From: Planctomycetota bacterium
GTDB taxonomy: Bacteria > Planctomycetota > B15-G4
Direction of reading: 5' to 3'
Length of the DNA: 64,000 nucleotides
Assembly (NCBI GenBank): GCA_029245865.1
Contig: JAQWOM010000009.1
Span: 212,398-276,397 of the forward strand
The translations under genes were made by a program, and so were the position numbers. The notes beneath the pieces were generated by a model. That model saw nothing but the letters and a program-made list of their open reading frames with translations, searched no databases and was not told where the DNA came from. Within the stretch, counting starts at the first letter, position 1, and the number at the start of each line of letters is the position of its first letter. This document shows, one piece after another, positions 27,358 through 36,509 of this stretch.

Positions 27358-27771
27358 CTATTGGCCGGCGTTGTCGCCGGCGTCCTGCATGACTTCGTTG
27401 ACATACTCAACCATTGAGGGGTTGCTTGCCAGACGATTCACCGCCTCGTGATACTCCTTCTGAGCCGCACTCAACTTCGGGTGCGATTTGAGCACGGCAA
27501 CTGTCTCTTCGCTGGAGAGCCCCTCTTTGGAGAGTTGGCTCCACTCCATCCGGATCTCGATCAGCTTGCGCCCCAGCACTTCCAGTTCCGACTTGGCGTC
27601 CTCCAGGTCTTCCCCGTTTGCGATCCCATTCACAACGCCAGTCATTTCCAGCCTGACATCGGCCTGCTGACTCGCGAGTTGGTTGGCTTGATCATGAAGA
27701 GAACCGCCGCCGCAGCCGGCCAGGCTAAGGACAAGTGCGGATGCCAGAAAACCGACGTGCCAGGATTTCAT
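27358..27771 (-). CDS. Small lipoprotein preceding the FeS-NrfD gene
   Basis: The protein has about 137 residues from the ATG at 27771, with GAGGAG upstream. The signal MKSWHVGFLASALVLSLAGC ends in the lipobox SLAGC. The mature part is Glu/Asp-rich and almost entirely helical (DQANQLASQQADVRLEM, EDLEDAKSELEVLGRKLIEIR, SEETVAVLKSHPKLS), suggesting a helical hairpin or coiled coil. No family was recognised. It is followed after 31 bases by the FeS-NrfD subunit, so it is probably the first gene of the oxidoreductase operon and may be an envelope accessory or assembly factor. That role is inferred. Confidence 0.7.
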   Translation of the reverse strand: MKSWHVGFLASALVLSLAGCGGGSLHDQANQLASQQADVRLEMTGVVNGIANGEDLEDAKSELEVLGRKLIEIRMEWSQLSKEGLSSEETVAVLKSHPKLSAAQKEYHEAVNRLASNPSMVEYVNEVMQDAGDNAGQ

Positions 27772-27840
27772 CCTCGAAGGACTCCTCTTTTGAACTTTCT
27801 TCGGACGCGATGCGCCCGTCGACCAGGAAACGGTTCGGCT

Positions 27841-27855
27841 CGCGGTTTCACCGCG
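27841..27855. terminator. Weak hairpin downstream of fba
   Basis: CGCGGT (27841-27846) and ACCGCG (27850-27855) pair with a 3-base loop between the aldolase gene and the lipoprotein gene that follows on the minus strand. Possible terminator, without a T tract. Confidence 0.3.
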
Positions 27856-27932
27856 GATGGGGGCACACCCTACCATCCATCTGCCTCAACCCGAGGCGGG
27901 CTTCAGGGCCGCTCTCTCGGGCAACTCAGCGC

Positions 27933-28964
27933 CTAGGCAGTCGCCAGATCGTAGACCCGCTTCATTTCATCGAGGGTCTGCATCGGCACCTTGCTCGCGT
28001 GACCCGCCTGACCAAAAGAGATCATACGGGCGCGAACCACATCGGCCATCGCAGCGCGGGCGGGCTTGAGGTAGTAGCGCAGATCAAACTCGGCCGGTTT
28101 CTCCATGAGCGCCTTGCGGACGGCGCCGGTCATGGCCAGGCGGTTGTCGGTGTCCACATTGATCTTGCGGACGCCATGCTTGATTCCTTCCTGGATATCC
28201 TCGACGGGCACGCCATAGGTCTCCGGAATCTCGCCACCGTACTGATTGATGATGTCGATGAGCTCGCGTGGCACGGAGGAACTGCCGTGCATCACGATGT
28301 GGCAGTCGGGCATGCGCTTGTGGATCTCACGAATCACGTCCATCCGCAGCACCTGGCCACTTGGTTTCTTGGTGAACTTGTAGGCACCATGGCTCGTACC
28401 AATGGCAACGGCCAGAGCGTCGCAACCGGTCTCTTTCACGAACTGCCCTGCCTCTTCTGGATCCGTGAGATGCGCCATGGCTTCTTCACCTGAGAGGCCC
28501 GCGCCATGGCCATCTTCGATGCCACCCAGGCAGCCGAGCTCGGCTTCCACGGTCACACCCTTGGCGTGCGCAGCGTTGACGACCTCGCGTGTCACGCTCA
28601 CGTTGTAGTCCCACGAAGCGGGCGACTTACCGTCCTCTTCGAGGCTGCCGTCCATCATCACCGACGTAAAGCCCATGTTGATGGCGCTCATGCAGGTAGC
28701 CGGCGAGTTGCCGTGGTCCTGATGCATGGCGATCGGTAGCTGAGGATTGAGCTCCACTGCGGCCAACATGAGGTGCCGCAGGTAATTGTCGTCGCTGTAC
28801 CCGCGCGCACCACGTGACGCCTGCACGATGACCGGACTCTCCGTCTCGGTGGCGGCGGTCATGATCGCCTGAATCTGCTCCATGTTGTTGACATTGAAGG
28901 CGGCCACGCCGTAGTCGTTCTCGGCAGCGTGGTCGAGAAGCGTGCGCATCGGTACGAGAGGCAT
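27933..28964 (-). CDS. fba: Class II fructose-1,6-bisphosphate aldolase
   Basis: This 343-residue enzyme has the length and motifs of the Calvin-cycle-type class II aldolases. [13 protein letters not shown] is near the N-terminus. MHQDHGNS carries the catalytic Asp and the zinc-binding His, [10 protein letters not shown] and [11 protein letters not shown] follow, and VMHGSSSVP and NVDTDNRLA form the phosphate-binding end. It interconverts fructose-1,6-bisphosphate with dihydroxyacetone phosphate and glyceraldehyde-3-phosphate using Zn2+. An AAGGAA precedes the ATG at normal spacing. It lies between the SGNH hydrolase and the respiratory module without clear operon linkage to either. Confidence 0.95.
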   Translation of the reverse strand: MPLVPMRTLLDHAAENDYGVAAFNVNNMEQIQAIMTAATETESPVIVQASRGARGYSDDNYLRHLMLAAVELNPQLPIAMHQDHGNSPATCMSAINMGFTSVMMDGSLEEDGKSPASWDYNVSVTREVVNAAHAKGVTVEAELGCLGGIEDGHGAGLSGEEAMAHLTDPEEAGQFVKETGCDALAVAIGTSHGAYKFTKKPSGQVLRMDVIREIHKRMPDCHIVMHGSSSVPRELIDIINQYGGEIPETYGVPVEDIQEGIKHGVRKINVDTDNRLAMTGAVRKALMEKPAEFDLRYYLKPARAAMADVVRARMISFGQAGHASKVPMQTLDEMKRVYDLATA

Positions 28965-29021
28965 GATAATTCCTTCGGGGCTTATGCGGTTGGTCTGTGC
29001 GGGTCTCCAAATCTACCAGAT

Positions 29022-29035
29022 CTGAGGAACCTCAG
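29022..29035. terminator. Short palindrome downstream of the SGNH gene
   Basis: CTGAGG (29022-29027) and CCTCAG (29030-29035) are complementary around an AA centre, in the 117-base gap after the SGNH hydrolase gene on the minus strand. It could be a weak terminator or an operator of fba. Confidence 0.25.
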
Positions 29036-29081
29036 GGCCCTCCGTGCACCGCGTAAGCGGCGAGTGAAGGCCAGTCCGACG

Positions 29082-31532
29082 TCAGTCGACCAGTTCGGCT
29101 TGCCTCAAGGCAGCGGCGAGCGTCGCTGCCATACGCTCGTGTCCTTCGGCCGTGAGGTGCACCGCATCCAGATAAATCGCGTCGCCTCCTGGCAAGAGAG
29201 CTTGCGAGGGATCCACCAGGGGCACATCGAGCTCTGCTGCCACCTCAGCCATCGCGGCGTGAAATGGCACGACCATCGTGTTCTCCGCAGCTGGGTCCGG
29301 TGGTTCCTGCACCAGAACAACCTCCGCGCCCACAGAGCGCGCCATCAACACCATCCGCCTCAGTTGGTTACCGAAGCGAAGTGCCGGTTCAGTCGCATGC
29401 AGTTCGATGAGCTCCGGATCAGCTCCTTCTCCGTGACGGGCAGCGTTGAAGTAGCGCGCCCAGCTTTTCAACCGGCTCTTCTCGTCGAGCATCTGCATCA
29501 ACTGTCCGAAGACGCCGATTCCAGTCGTGGTCATGGCCTCGTAGTGAGCACCCTCGTCGAAAATCGCACCCTGGATGTGATCATTGAATGAGAGGTTCAC
29601 AATGATCACATCCGGTGCGAAGGGCAGAAGCTGCCCTTCAAGACTGAGTGCCAATCGCGCAGCAGTGGAACCTGGCACGCCTGCATTGAACACTTCGACC
29701 CGATGCCCGGCCTCTCGCAAGCGATGCTCAAGCCGTTTGGGGTAGGCCGCTTCTGCCGACACGCCATAGCCAAAGGTAGACGAACTCCCCAGCGTAAAGA
29801 GGCGCGTCACACCAGGGGTCTTCTTCAACGGAGCAAGCTCGCCACGGAATTGCTGCGAGCGGGCATAGCGATTGAAGCGACGCGTCAATGGGTGGCGCGC
29901 CCACACATAGGCCCGTGGAATGGGCTCACCCCACACCTCGGTGGGACGCATGTCGTTGAGCAAGGTGGGCGTCAGCGCTGGCGGCTGTTCGTGAATCGTC
30001 CATAAAAAAGCCGCCATCGGAGCGGCGCCGAACAACCAGCCCAACAGTCGACGCCCGCGAGTCGGTGTAGCCAGCAGCAAGATCACGGCCGCCACAACGC
30101 ACGGCACGACAGCCCCTGCAGGGGCCGCAGGCGCCACGACCGCTGCCAGTGGCCACGCCCACAACACCGCAGAGATCCGGCCGCGCAACCAAAACAGCAA
30201 CAGCATCAGCCCCCCGACCACGGCTGACGCCACAGTCCACTGCCAGCGCAACAGCACATTCTCAAGGGCCACGGGTTGCCCCGTGGGCTGGATCTTCAGG
30301 TTCGCGAGAGTCGCACGACCCGCGAGGGCCAGAAAGGCGGTACGCCCGGCGCGCAGATCGTAATCGCGAATTGAGGCCACCTCATCCCCATCTAGTTCCA
30401 GCGTTGTGTCTGCATCGCGACACACCACTCGCAACGAGAGTGTGCGGCCCGGCTCAAGCGTGCCGTGCCGACCGCTTGCGTGCACCGTCTCGAGGTGCGT
30501 ACCCAGATTGCGTGACAATCCGACCGGCATGTTCGGGTCCGTACTAAGCGTAGCCAAGATGCCACGGTCACGTTCCACTGGATCGCCGCGCAGCAGAACA
30601 TCAAGCACCGTGCTCTCCTCCAGCATGATGTCTGCTGTCAGATCGAAATCGCCGTCTCGACGCGCCTTGAGAACCAAGGGGCGACCAAGCTCTACGTCGA
30701 GAGACGCATTTGCCACCAAAGCGTCCACTGCGCACGGCTCGGGTGCCACGGCGAGCCGCCCACCGTTATGTTCACGCAGGGCACTCATCAGCCCGCTCAC
30801 CAGCAACACGACGATCGCAGCTGCAAGCAACCACGGCGAACGCGCCGCGTTCCTGGAAGAAGACTCACTTCGTGCGAGCCACCATTCTCGCAACGCCCAC
30901 AATCCCAGCAATGCGGTCAGCCCTGCCCATGCAGCACGAGCAGCGTCCGAACTGGGCTGCGGCCCGCGGATGAGGCGCTCGTCGCCACCGGCAGTACGAC
31001 AGGTCACCGAACGCAGAGACGCCTGTGGACGAAATCGAATGCGCGCGGCTCCCACTGGCCTTGCCCCAGGCACCGGCTGCTCGATCAGCTCACCGTCCAC
31101 CCGCAGCTGATAGGCGTCTCCATCGAAGGAGAACGCGAACTCCCGGCCCGCGGGCCTGTCGACGCGCCAACCCTGGCTGCTTCCATCTTCCTGACGAACC
31201 CGCAGTCGCGCCATGTCAGGCGAGATCTGCAAGACTGCGACACTTTCCTCGGGATTTCCGAGCCACAACTCCAACCAACCGCCCGGCTCCTCGACCACCA
31301 ATTCCACCGGGTCGGCCAACCAGCGCAGAACCATCGCCAGTGGCGCCTGAGCACGGATGAGCCCGTCTACCTGTGAGAGGTCACGCGCAACGCCACTCTC
31401 TCCATCGTGCACCACCTGCACCAAGCCCGGCGCCTGAAAAGCCGTCTCGCGCATGCGCTCGACAGACATCCAGCCCGCCACCGCAGACGCAGCAGACAAC
31501 ACCAGCGCAACAACAAAGAAACGGGCCTTCAT
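29082..31532 (-). CDS. Membrane-bound SGNH/GDSL-type hydrolase
   Basis: The protein has about 816 residues from the ATG at 31532. It begins with a signal or anchor (MKARFFVVALVLSAASAVAGW), followed by a beta-rich extracytoplasmic region with one hydrophobic helix, a second such region, and several membrane helices around 445-520. The C-terminal domain from about 570 has the SGNH blocks: GSSSTFGYGV (nucleophile Ser), NAGVPGST (oxyanion Gly), VNLSFND (Asn) and DAVHLTAEGH (Asp and His). Such enzymes are esterases, lipases or O-acetyl/acyl-transfer enzymes. It follows the alkaline-phosphatase-superfamily gene by 21 bases and is probably cotranscribed. The substrate is likely an envelope lipid or glycan. 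Confidence 0.8.
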   Translation of the reverse strand: MKARFFVVALVLSAASAVAGWMSVERMRETAFQAPGLVQVVHDGESGVARDLSQVDGLIRAQAPLAMVLRWLADPVELVVEEPGGWLELWLGNPEESVAVLQISPDMARLRVRQEDGSSQGWRVDRPAGREFAFSFDGDAYQLRVDGELIEQPVPGARPVGAARIRFRPQASLRSVTCRTAGGDERLIRGPQPSSDAARAAWAGLTALLGLWALREWWLARSESSSRNAARSPWLLAAAIVVLLVSGLMSALREHNGGRLAVAPEPCAVDALVANASLDVELGRPLVLKARRDGDFDLTADIMLEESTVLDVLLRGDPVERDRGILATLSTDPNMPVGLSRNLGTHLETVHASGRHGTLEPGRTLSLRVVCRDADTTLELDGDEVASIRDYDLRAGRTAFLALAGRATLANLKIQPTGQPVALENVLLRWQWTVASAVVGGLMLLLFWLRGRISAVLWAWPLAAVVAPAAPAGAVVPCVVAAVILLLATPTRGRRLLGWLFGAAPMAAFLWTIHEQPPALTPTLLNDMRPTEVWGEPIPRAYVWARHPLTRRFNRYARSQQFRGELAPLKKTPGVTRLFTLGSSSTFGYGVSAEAAYPKRLEHRLREAGHRVEVFNAGVPGSTAARLALSLEGQLLPFAPDVIIVNLSFNDHIQGAIFDEGAHYEAMTTTGIGVFGQLMQMLDEKSRLKSWARYFNAARHGEGADPELIELHATEPALRFGNQLRRMVLMARSVGAEVVLVQEPPDPAAENTMVVPFHAAMAEVAAELDVPLVDPSQALLPGGDAIYLDAVHLTAEGHERMAATLAAALRQAELVD

Positions 31533-31553
31533 GCGCGCATGTACCAACCCGAT

Positions 31554-32927
31554 TTAGCGAGCATAGCCGATCGCCTTCAAGGCCTCGGTCGAAACGGCAT
31601 CATGCCCGGGAGCAGGCGACGCGCCCATGGCCTGCAACTCTTCGCCAAGCTTTGTGTCCCGGTCACGCAAGGCATTCAGCGTTGCGATCATCTGCTGAAC
31701 ACGGGCTTTGTGCTCAGGGACACTCGCAAGATCAACTTGCTCTTCGGGATCATTGGTGAGGTCATAGAGTTCCACCCCACCTTTCTTGCGGATCAACTTG
31801 AAGCCACCCTGACGCAGGGCTTGGTGGTAGATAGTAGCCGGGCCGGCAGGGCAACTCGTACGCGTCCCATCTAACCAATCAACCAGAGCGACCCCCTGGC
31901 ATCGCGCAGGTCGCGGCAGCCCAGCCAAACTCAGCAACGTCGGCCTGATATCGATCAAGCGAATCTGCTCCTTGACAACACGCGGTGGTCCCAGGGCATC
32001 CGCGCGATTGCTTGGCGGAACCAATATGCCCGGAATGCGCACCACCTCGTCGTAGAACGCACTGTGAAGCATGCGCCCATGCTCACCGATTTCTTCACCG
32101 TGGTCTGCAGTGACAAGCACGAAGGCCTCATCCATGGCTTCTTTTGCCGGGCCGTCGAAAAAATCTCCGAGCTTTGCGTCCGTCGCAGCAAGGCCTTCGT
32201 CGTACATGTCGCGGAGATACTCAAGGTCTAGAGCATCGAGCGAAACCTCTCCTTCCGCAGCAGCTTGAAGGAAAGCGCTGCCTCGGAGAGGGGCTGTCTC
32301 CCAGTCCTTCAGGGGCCCCTCATAGTCGGAAGTGAAGCGGCCGGTGAATTCTTCCGGCGCCTCATAGGGCCGCGACCCTGCATCGGAATGCACGTCAAAG
32401 AGATGAATGAACAGCAAATAAGGGCGGCTTCGGTCGCGCGCTTCAAGCCACGCAGCAGCTTCGTCTAGAACAGCGTCAGCTCCTCGATAGGCGCTCGAAA
32501 ATGTTTCGAACCCACGATCCATACCAAAGGCCGTTGTGAGCCAGTCGCCGTGTGCAACAAAGGCAGCCGTCTGATATCCGGCGCGAAGGAAATCGTCTGC
32601 AAACGTAACGGCAGCCGGGGCCAAGGCACGACCTTCACCAACATATGCTGCGCCGTGTGACGCGGGCACAAGGCCTGTAAAAAGCGAGGCATGAGAGATC
32701 AGCGTATTCTCCGAAACAGAAATCAACTGATCGAAAACAATGCCTCGGGAAGCCAGAGCGTCGAGGTTGGGCGTCGTGTCCTGATCGTGTCCATAGAGAC
32801 CCAGGTGGTCGGCTCGTGTTGTGTCCAATGAGACGACAAGAAATGAAGGCGGGCTCACAGGCTCGCTGCAAGCTCCGGCGCCCAACATCACAACAAGGGC
32901 CAAGATGCCGATCGTCCGAAGTCTCAT
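31554..32927 (-). CDS. Sulfatase-like alkaline-phosphatase-superfamily lipoprotein
   Basis: This 457-residue protein begins MRLRTIGILALVVMLGAGAC, a lipoprotein signal. Metal-binding motifs are present: SLDTTRADHLG (Asp35) and VTADHGEEIGEHG. In place of the sulfatase C/S-x-P-S-R active-site motif it has ENTLISHASLFTG with Thr75 at the nucleophile position. This is the pattern of phospho-transfer and phosphodiesterase members of the superfamily rather than formylglycine sulfatases, so it more likely acts on phosphate or phosphoethanolamine-type groups. Its ATG overlaps the upstream three-domain acyltransferase gene by 4 bases (ATGA), and the SGNH gene follows after about 20 bases. Confidence 0.83.
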   Translation of the reverse strand: MRLRTIGILALVVMLGAGACSEPVSPPSFLVVSLDTTRADHLGLYGHDQDTTPNLDALASRGIVFDQLISVSENTLISHASLFTGLVPASHGAAYVGEGRALAPAAVTFADDFLRAGYQTAAFVAHGDWLTTAFGMDRGFETFSSAYRGADAVLDEAAAWLEARDRSRPYLLFIHLFDVHSDAGSRPYEAPEEFTGRFTSDYEGPLKDWETAPLRGSAFLQAAAEGEVSLDALDLEYLRDMYDEGLAATDAKLGDFFDGPAKEAMDEAFVLVTADHGEEIGEHGRMLHSAFYDEVVRIPGILVPPSNRADALGPPRVVKEQIRLIDIRPTLLSLAGLPRPARCQGVALVDWLDGTRTSCPAGPATIYHQALRQGGFKLIRKKGGVELYDLTNDPEEQVDLASVPEHKARVQQMIATLNALRDRDTKLGEELQAMGASPAPGHDAVSTEALKAIGYAR

Positions 32928-35900
32928 AGCAACGCCTTCTTGGCAATATCAGCCACAGCACGCAAGTTGGTCTTACCAGTCCCGAGCATGGGGATCTCGT
33001 CGACTTTCACAAAGCTGTCCTTCCTCGGAATGAACAGGTTCGGAAGCCCGCTCGCTCCGAGTTTCTCCAGCACATGAGGTATCGCTTCCTCATCGATCAC
33101 CGTAACAACGGCAAGCCGCTCACCTTTCCGTTCATCTGGAACGGCAGTGACAGCGAATTGACCGGCATCTCCACCCCATGCGTCTTGCAACGCTTGCTCG
33201 ACCTTGCCGTGAGGCACCATCTCACCGCCGATTTTCGAGAAACGTGACAAGCGATCCGTGATTCGCAAGAAACCCTCTTCATCCTGCTCGGCGATATCTC
33301 CCGTTTCGTACCAACCATCTCGTATCACTTGGTCCGTAAGATCTTGCCTGCCGAGATAGCCCTTCATGACATTGGGCCCCTTCACGAGCAAAAGCCCTGC
33401 ATGGCCTGGTGACATGGACTCATGGGTCTCTGGGTCCACGATATGCACCGCCATACCTGGGACGGGTGGACCGACCGAACCACGACGAGAGCCTGGCTGG
33501 AAAAAACCGGGTGCCCGGAAAGCGGGGACGCTCGTCGCAATCACAGGACTGCACTCTGTCGCCCCATAACCCTCCAGAGGCCGGATGCCGAAACGCTCTT
33601 CAAAGTCGTTTGCCAATCGCTCGGACAGTTTTTCTGCTCCCGCCAAGACAAGACGCAAAGATCCAAAATCATTGGGAGCACAACGTCGAAGGTACATCTG
33701 CAAGAAAGTCGGCGTCGCCAGAAGCAGTGTAATGCGGTGACGAAGAACCAGCGTGCTGACTGAAGCCGCATCGAGAGGGTTCGGATGAAATGCCACGGGC
33801 ATTCCGTTGTTGATCGAGAACCAAAGCGACATGAATCCAAACGAATGAAAAAGCGGCAAGATGCCCAACAAGCGGTCATTGAACCCCAAACGGAACACCT
33901 GACTCACAGCGTCCACATTGCTATCCACGTTGAAGTGCGTCAGCATGACGCCCTTCGGGTCACCTGTGCTTCCGCTACTAAAAATGACCGTGGACACATC
34001 ATCGAGGTTGATGTCACGGCGAGCGCCACAGAGACGTTCGATCCGCCTCAGAGGCAAGGTGAGCACGGCAGCCGCAGACGCCATGCGAGCGAAGAAGCCG
34101 ATTCCGCTGACCAGGTCCTCGATCCAGAGAGGCTCGAGACCGTCGGGTAATTCCAACTTAGCCTTCTCGAGAAAAACACGGCTTGTAACCACCGTACTCA
34201 AGCCGGCTTGCTCTGCCGCGGAAGACATGCCCCCCATGCCAGCCGTGTAGTTCAGATTGACACTCGTCTTGCCAGCTGCCGAGGCAGCAATATTGGTCAA
34301 GGCGCCAGCGACGCCGGCTGGAAGTAAGATGCCCACACGCTCCTGCCCGCCCCATGCATTCCGCAAGGCTCTCGCGAGCGCCACAGCTCCAGCGGCCACC
34401 TGCAAGCGCGAGCGCTTCGGGCCTGTGATCTCCACCATCGAAAAAGCCCACGGGCGGCGACGCGCTGAACGAAAGAAAGGCCGATGGATCGGCTGGCGAT
34501 CTGCCTTGCGCGCATACCAGGCATGCTCCCCCAGTTCTGCTACAGCATCCGGAATCGTTGCCAAAGGTGCATCGGCCGGAAGCGGAGGGCCAAAGCTCAC
34601 AGAGACCGGATAAGGCAGGTGCTTCGGAAGCTTTCGCAAAAAGCGGCCACCTGAAAAACTGAAGATGCTGCCCCACACGCGATCAAGGTGAGCAGGAATG
34701 ATAGGGACATCACGACCTTTGACAATCCGCTCCAGGCCGCGACGAAACGGCTGCAAGGCACCGGTCCGTGTGATCTCCCCCTCGGGAAAGATGCACACCA
34801 CATGCCCATCATCGAGCGCCGAGCCCGCCTCACGAAGCGCCTTCAAGACTTCACGCGTTCCGCCATGTTGCGAAATAGGAATCGCGTGAATCAGCTTGAG
34901 AAGCGGCCTCAAAAGCGGCTTATCGAACTGAGCCTGGTCGATGATGAAACACACACCTCGATCAAGAGTCGCCATCAAGAGCAGGCCATCGACGAACGAC
35001 ACATGATTAGGCGTCAGCAAGGCCCCGCCACGAACAGGCACATGCTCGGCACCATCGACACGCACTCGGTAGATCAGGCGCGTGAGACAAAAGACCAGAA
35101 GTCGCAGCAATGCACTCGGGAGCAAACGCAAGGCCCAGACAGTGCCGAGAAGAGTGAAAACTGCGGCGCCAATAAAAATACCCTGCGGTGAAACATGCTC
35201 TCGAGCCATGGCCCAACCGCCCAAAGAGCCCGCAAGCATGCCGCCGAAAACAAAGACGTTCGTCAATGAGATCACGGCGCCGCGCCCCCGTGGTGGCGCG
35301 CGCCACTGAATCAGGGCATCAAGCGGCACGATCAGGAAACCGCTGCAGATGCCGAGCAACCCCATGAGCACCAGCGTTGTGGCAACACCCGGCTCCAGCA
35401 AACCGAGCAAAAGCGTGATGAAGCCAAGCCCCATGGCGCCCAAGGGGATCAGCCCCGCCTCGACTTTGGAGTCAGAGACGCGTCCCGCAAGAATGCTGCC
35501 CAGTCCGACACCGAGTCCGAAGACACCGAGGGGCATGCCTGTCATCGCCTCTTCAAGGCCCAGCACGGCTCGCGAGTACACCAGCAAGTTTTGACCCAAC
35601 AGGCTTGCCACTGCCCAGAACCAAGTCGCGCCCACAACGGCGAGTGCTAACTGGCGATCACTCCGCATGGCCTTCCATGCGATGGAAACCGTCGTCGAGA
35701 GCCCGCCCCCTTCAGGACGTGCGGCCGGCACGCGCGGAATTCCCAGGGCAAAAATAAAACCTGTCACGGCCAGAAGCGAAAGCGCTGCACCCGCCATCCA
35801 TGGCTGCCCACCAGACTCACTGAACAACACCGGACCCAGCGACGTTCCTGCAATGATGGCCAAGAAGGTCCAGCTCTCGATCGCGCCGTTGGCTGCCGAC

Positions 35901-36307
35901 AAACGATCATGGGGAACAAGTTCAGGAAGGATGCCGTACTTGGCCGGTGAGAACAGTGCGCTCTGCATTCCCATGCAGCCAAGCACAATCAGCATGCCCG
36001 TCACGGCATCCGCGCTCATGGCCAGCACCAATGTACCTGCGGTCATGAGCAGGACTTCGAGCGCCTTGGCGCTCAGGATGACGGTCCGCTTACTCAGCCT
36101 GTCGGCCAGCGTGCCTGCAGGAAGTGAAAACAACATCAGCGGCACCGTGATCACAACGAAGGCGAGCATCGTCTGCTGCTGCGCCCCCGCTTCTGCATCG
36201 CTCAGCCCGAGACCTTCAAGGCTGCGCCCGGCAAGCACGATGACAAAGAGCTTCCAGGCGTTGTCATTGAAAGCCCCCAACGCCTGAGCGATGAGCAACG
36301 CTCTCAA
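32924..36307 (-). CDS. MFS transporter / acyltransferase / acyl-ACP ligase fusion (LplT-Aas-like)
   Basis: This 1127-residue protein combines three domains that are often separate. Residues about 1-400 are a 12-helix MFS transporter like LplT, starting ALLIAQALGAFNDNAWKLF. Residues about 415-620 are a PlsC-type acyltransferase with NHVSFVDG (H-x4-D) and FPEGEIT. Residues about 640-1127 are an AMP-forming acyl-ACP/CoA ligase with FSSGSTGDPKG and YGATECSP. In E. coli the equivalents import lysophospholipid and re-acylate it, so this is probably a lysophospholipid recycling system. It is the first gene of an operon with the phosphatase-like lipoprotein and the SGNH hydrolase. Confidence 0.92.
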   Translation of the reverse strand: MRALLIAQALGAFNDNAWKLFVIVLAGRSLEGLGLSDAEAGAQQQTMLAFVVITVPLMLFSLPAGTLADRLSKRTVILSAKALEVLLMTAGTLVLAMSADAVTGMLIVLGCMGMQSALFSPAKYGILPELVPHDRLSAANGAIESWTFLAIIAGTSLGPVLFSESGGQPWMAGAALSLLAVTGFIFALGIPRVPAARPEGGGLSTTVSIAWKAMRSDRQLALAVVGATWFWAVASLLGQNLLVYSRAVLGLEEAMTGMPLGVFGLGVGLGSILAGRVSDSKVEAGLIPLGAMGLGFITLLLGLLEPGVATTLVLMGLLGICSGFLIVPLDALIQWRAPPRGRGAVISLTNVFVFGGMLAGSLGGWAMAREHVSPQGIFIGAAVFTLLGTVWALRLLPSALLRLLVFCLTRLIYRVRVDGAEHVPVRGGALLTPNHVSFVDGLLLMATLDRGVCFIIDQAQFDKPLLRPLLKLIHAIPISQHGGTREVLKALREAGSALDDGHVVCIFPEGEITRTGALQPFRRGLERIVKGRDVPIIPAHLDRVWGSIFSFSGGRFLRKLPKHLPYPVSVSFGPPLPADAPLATIPDAVAELGEHAWYARKADRQPIHRPFFRSARRRPWAFSMVEITGPKRSRLQVAAGAVALARALRNAWGGQERVGILLPAGVAGALTNIAASAAGKTSVNLNYTAGMGGMSSAAEQAGLSTVVTSRVFLEKAKLELPDGLEPLWIEDLVSGIGFFARMASAAAVLTLPLRRIERLCGARRDINLDDVSTVIFSSGSTGDPKGVMLTHFNVDSNVDAVSQVFRLGFNDRLLGILPLFHSFGFMSLWFSINNGMPVAFHPNPLDAASVSTLVLRHRITLLLATPTFLQMYLRRCAPNDFGSLRLVLAGAEKLSERLANDFEERFGIRPLEGYGATECSPVIATSVPAFRAPGFFQPGSRRGSVGPPVPGMAVHIVDPETHESMSPGHAGLLLVKGPNVMKGYLGRQDLTDQVIRDGWYETGDIAEQDEEGFLRITDRLSRFSKIGGEMVPHGKVEQALQDAWGGDAGQFAVTAVPDERKGERLAVVTVIDEEAIPHVLEKLGASGLPNLFIPRKDSFVKVDEIPMLGTGKTNLRAVADIAKKALL

Positions 36308-36370
36308 CGGCCTGCGCTGACTGTCCTTTGCGTTCTCGATCGACCTGCCTCCGTGGACACTCCGACATCA

Positions 36371-36388
36371 GCCCCCCCTCGGGGGGGC
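36371..36388. repeat. GC-only perfect palindrome
   Basis: GCCCCCCC (36371-36378) and GGGGGGGC (36381-36388) are complementary around a TC centre in the 202-base gap between the divergent MFS fusion gene and the antiporter gene. The place suits an operator or attenuator-type structure; function unknown. Confidence 0.45.
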
Positions 36389-36509
36389 ATGAGCCGACTA
36401 TTATTCACTGTCAATGTACGTCGGGGCGACGACTCCTCTGAGACGGGCCGAGGATTTCGGCAGATCGTGTACCGTTTGTCCGACCTGATCACCCCAGAGA
36501 GCCCCTGTT

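Noticed and set aside
31554-32927. Direct call as sulfatase
   Set aside because: The active-site Cys/Ser and the formylglycine motif are replaced, so the broader superfamily call is safer.
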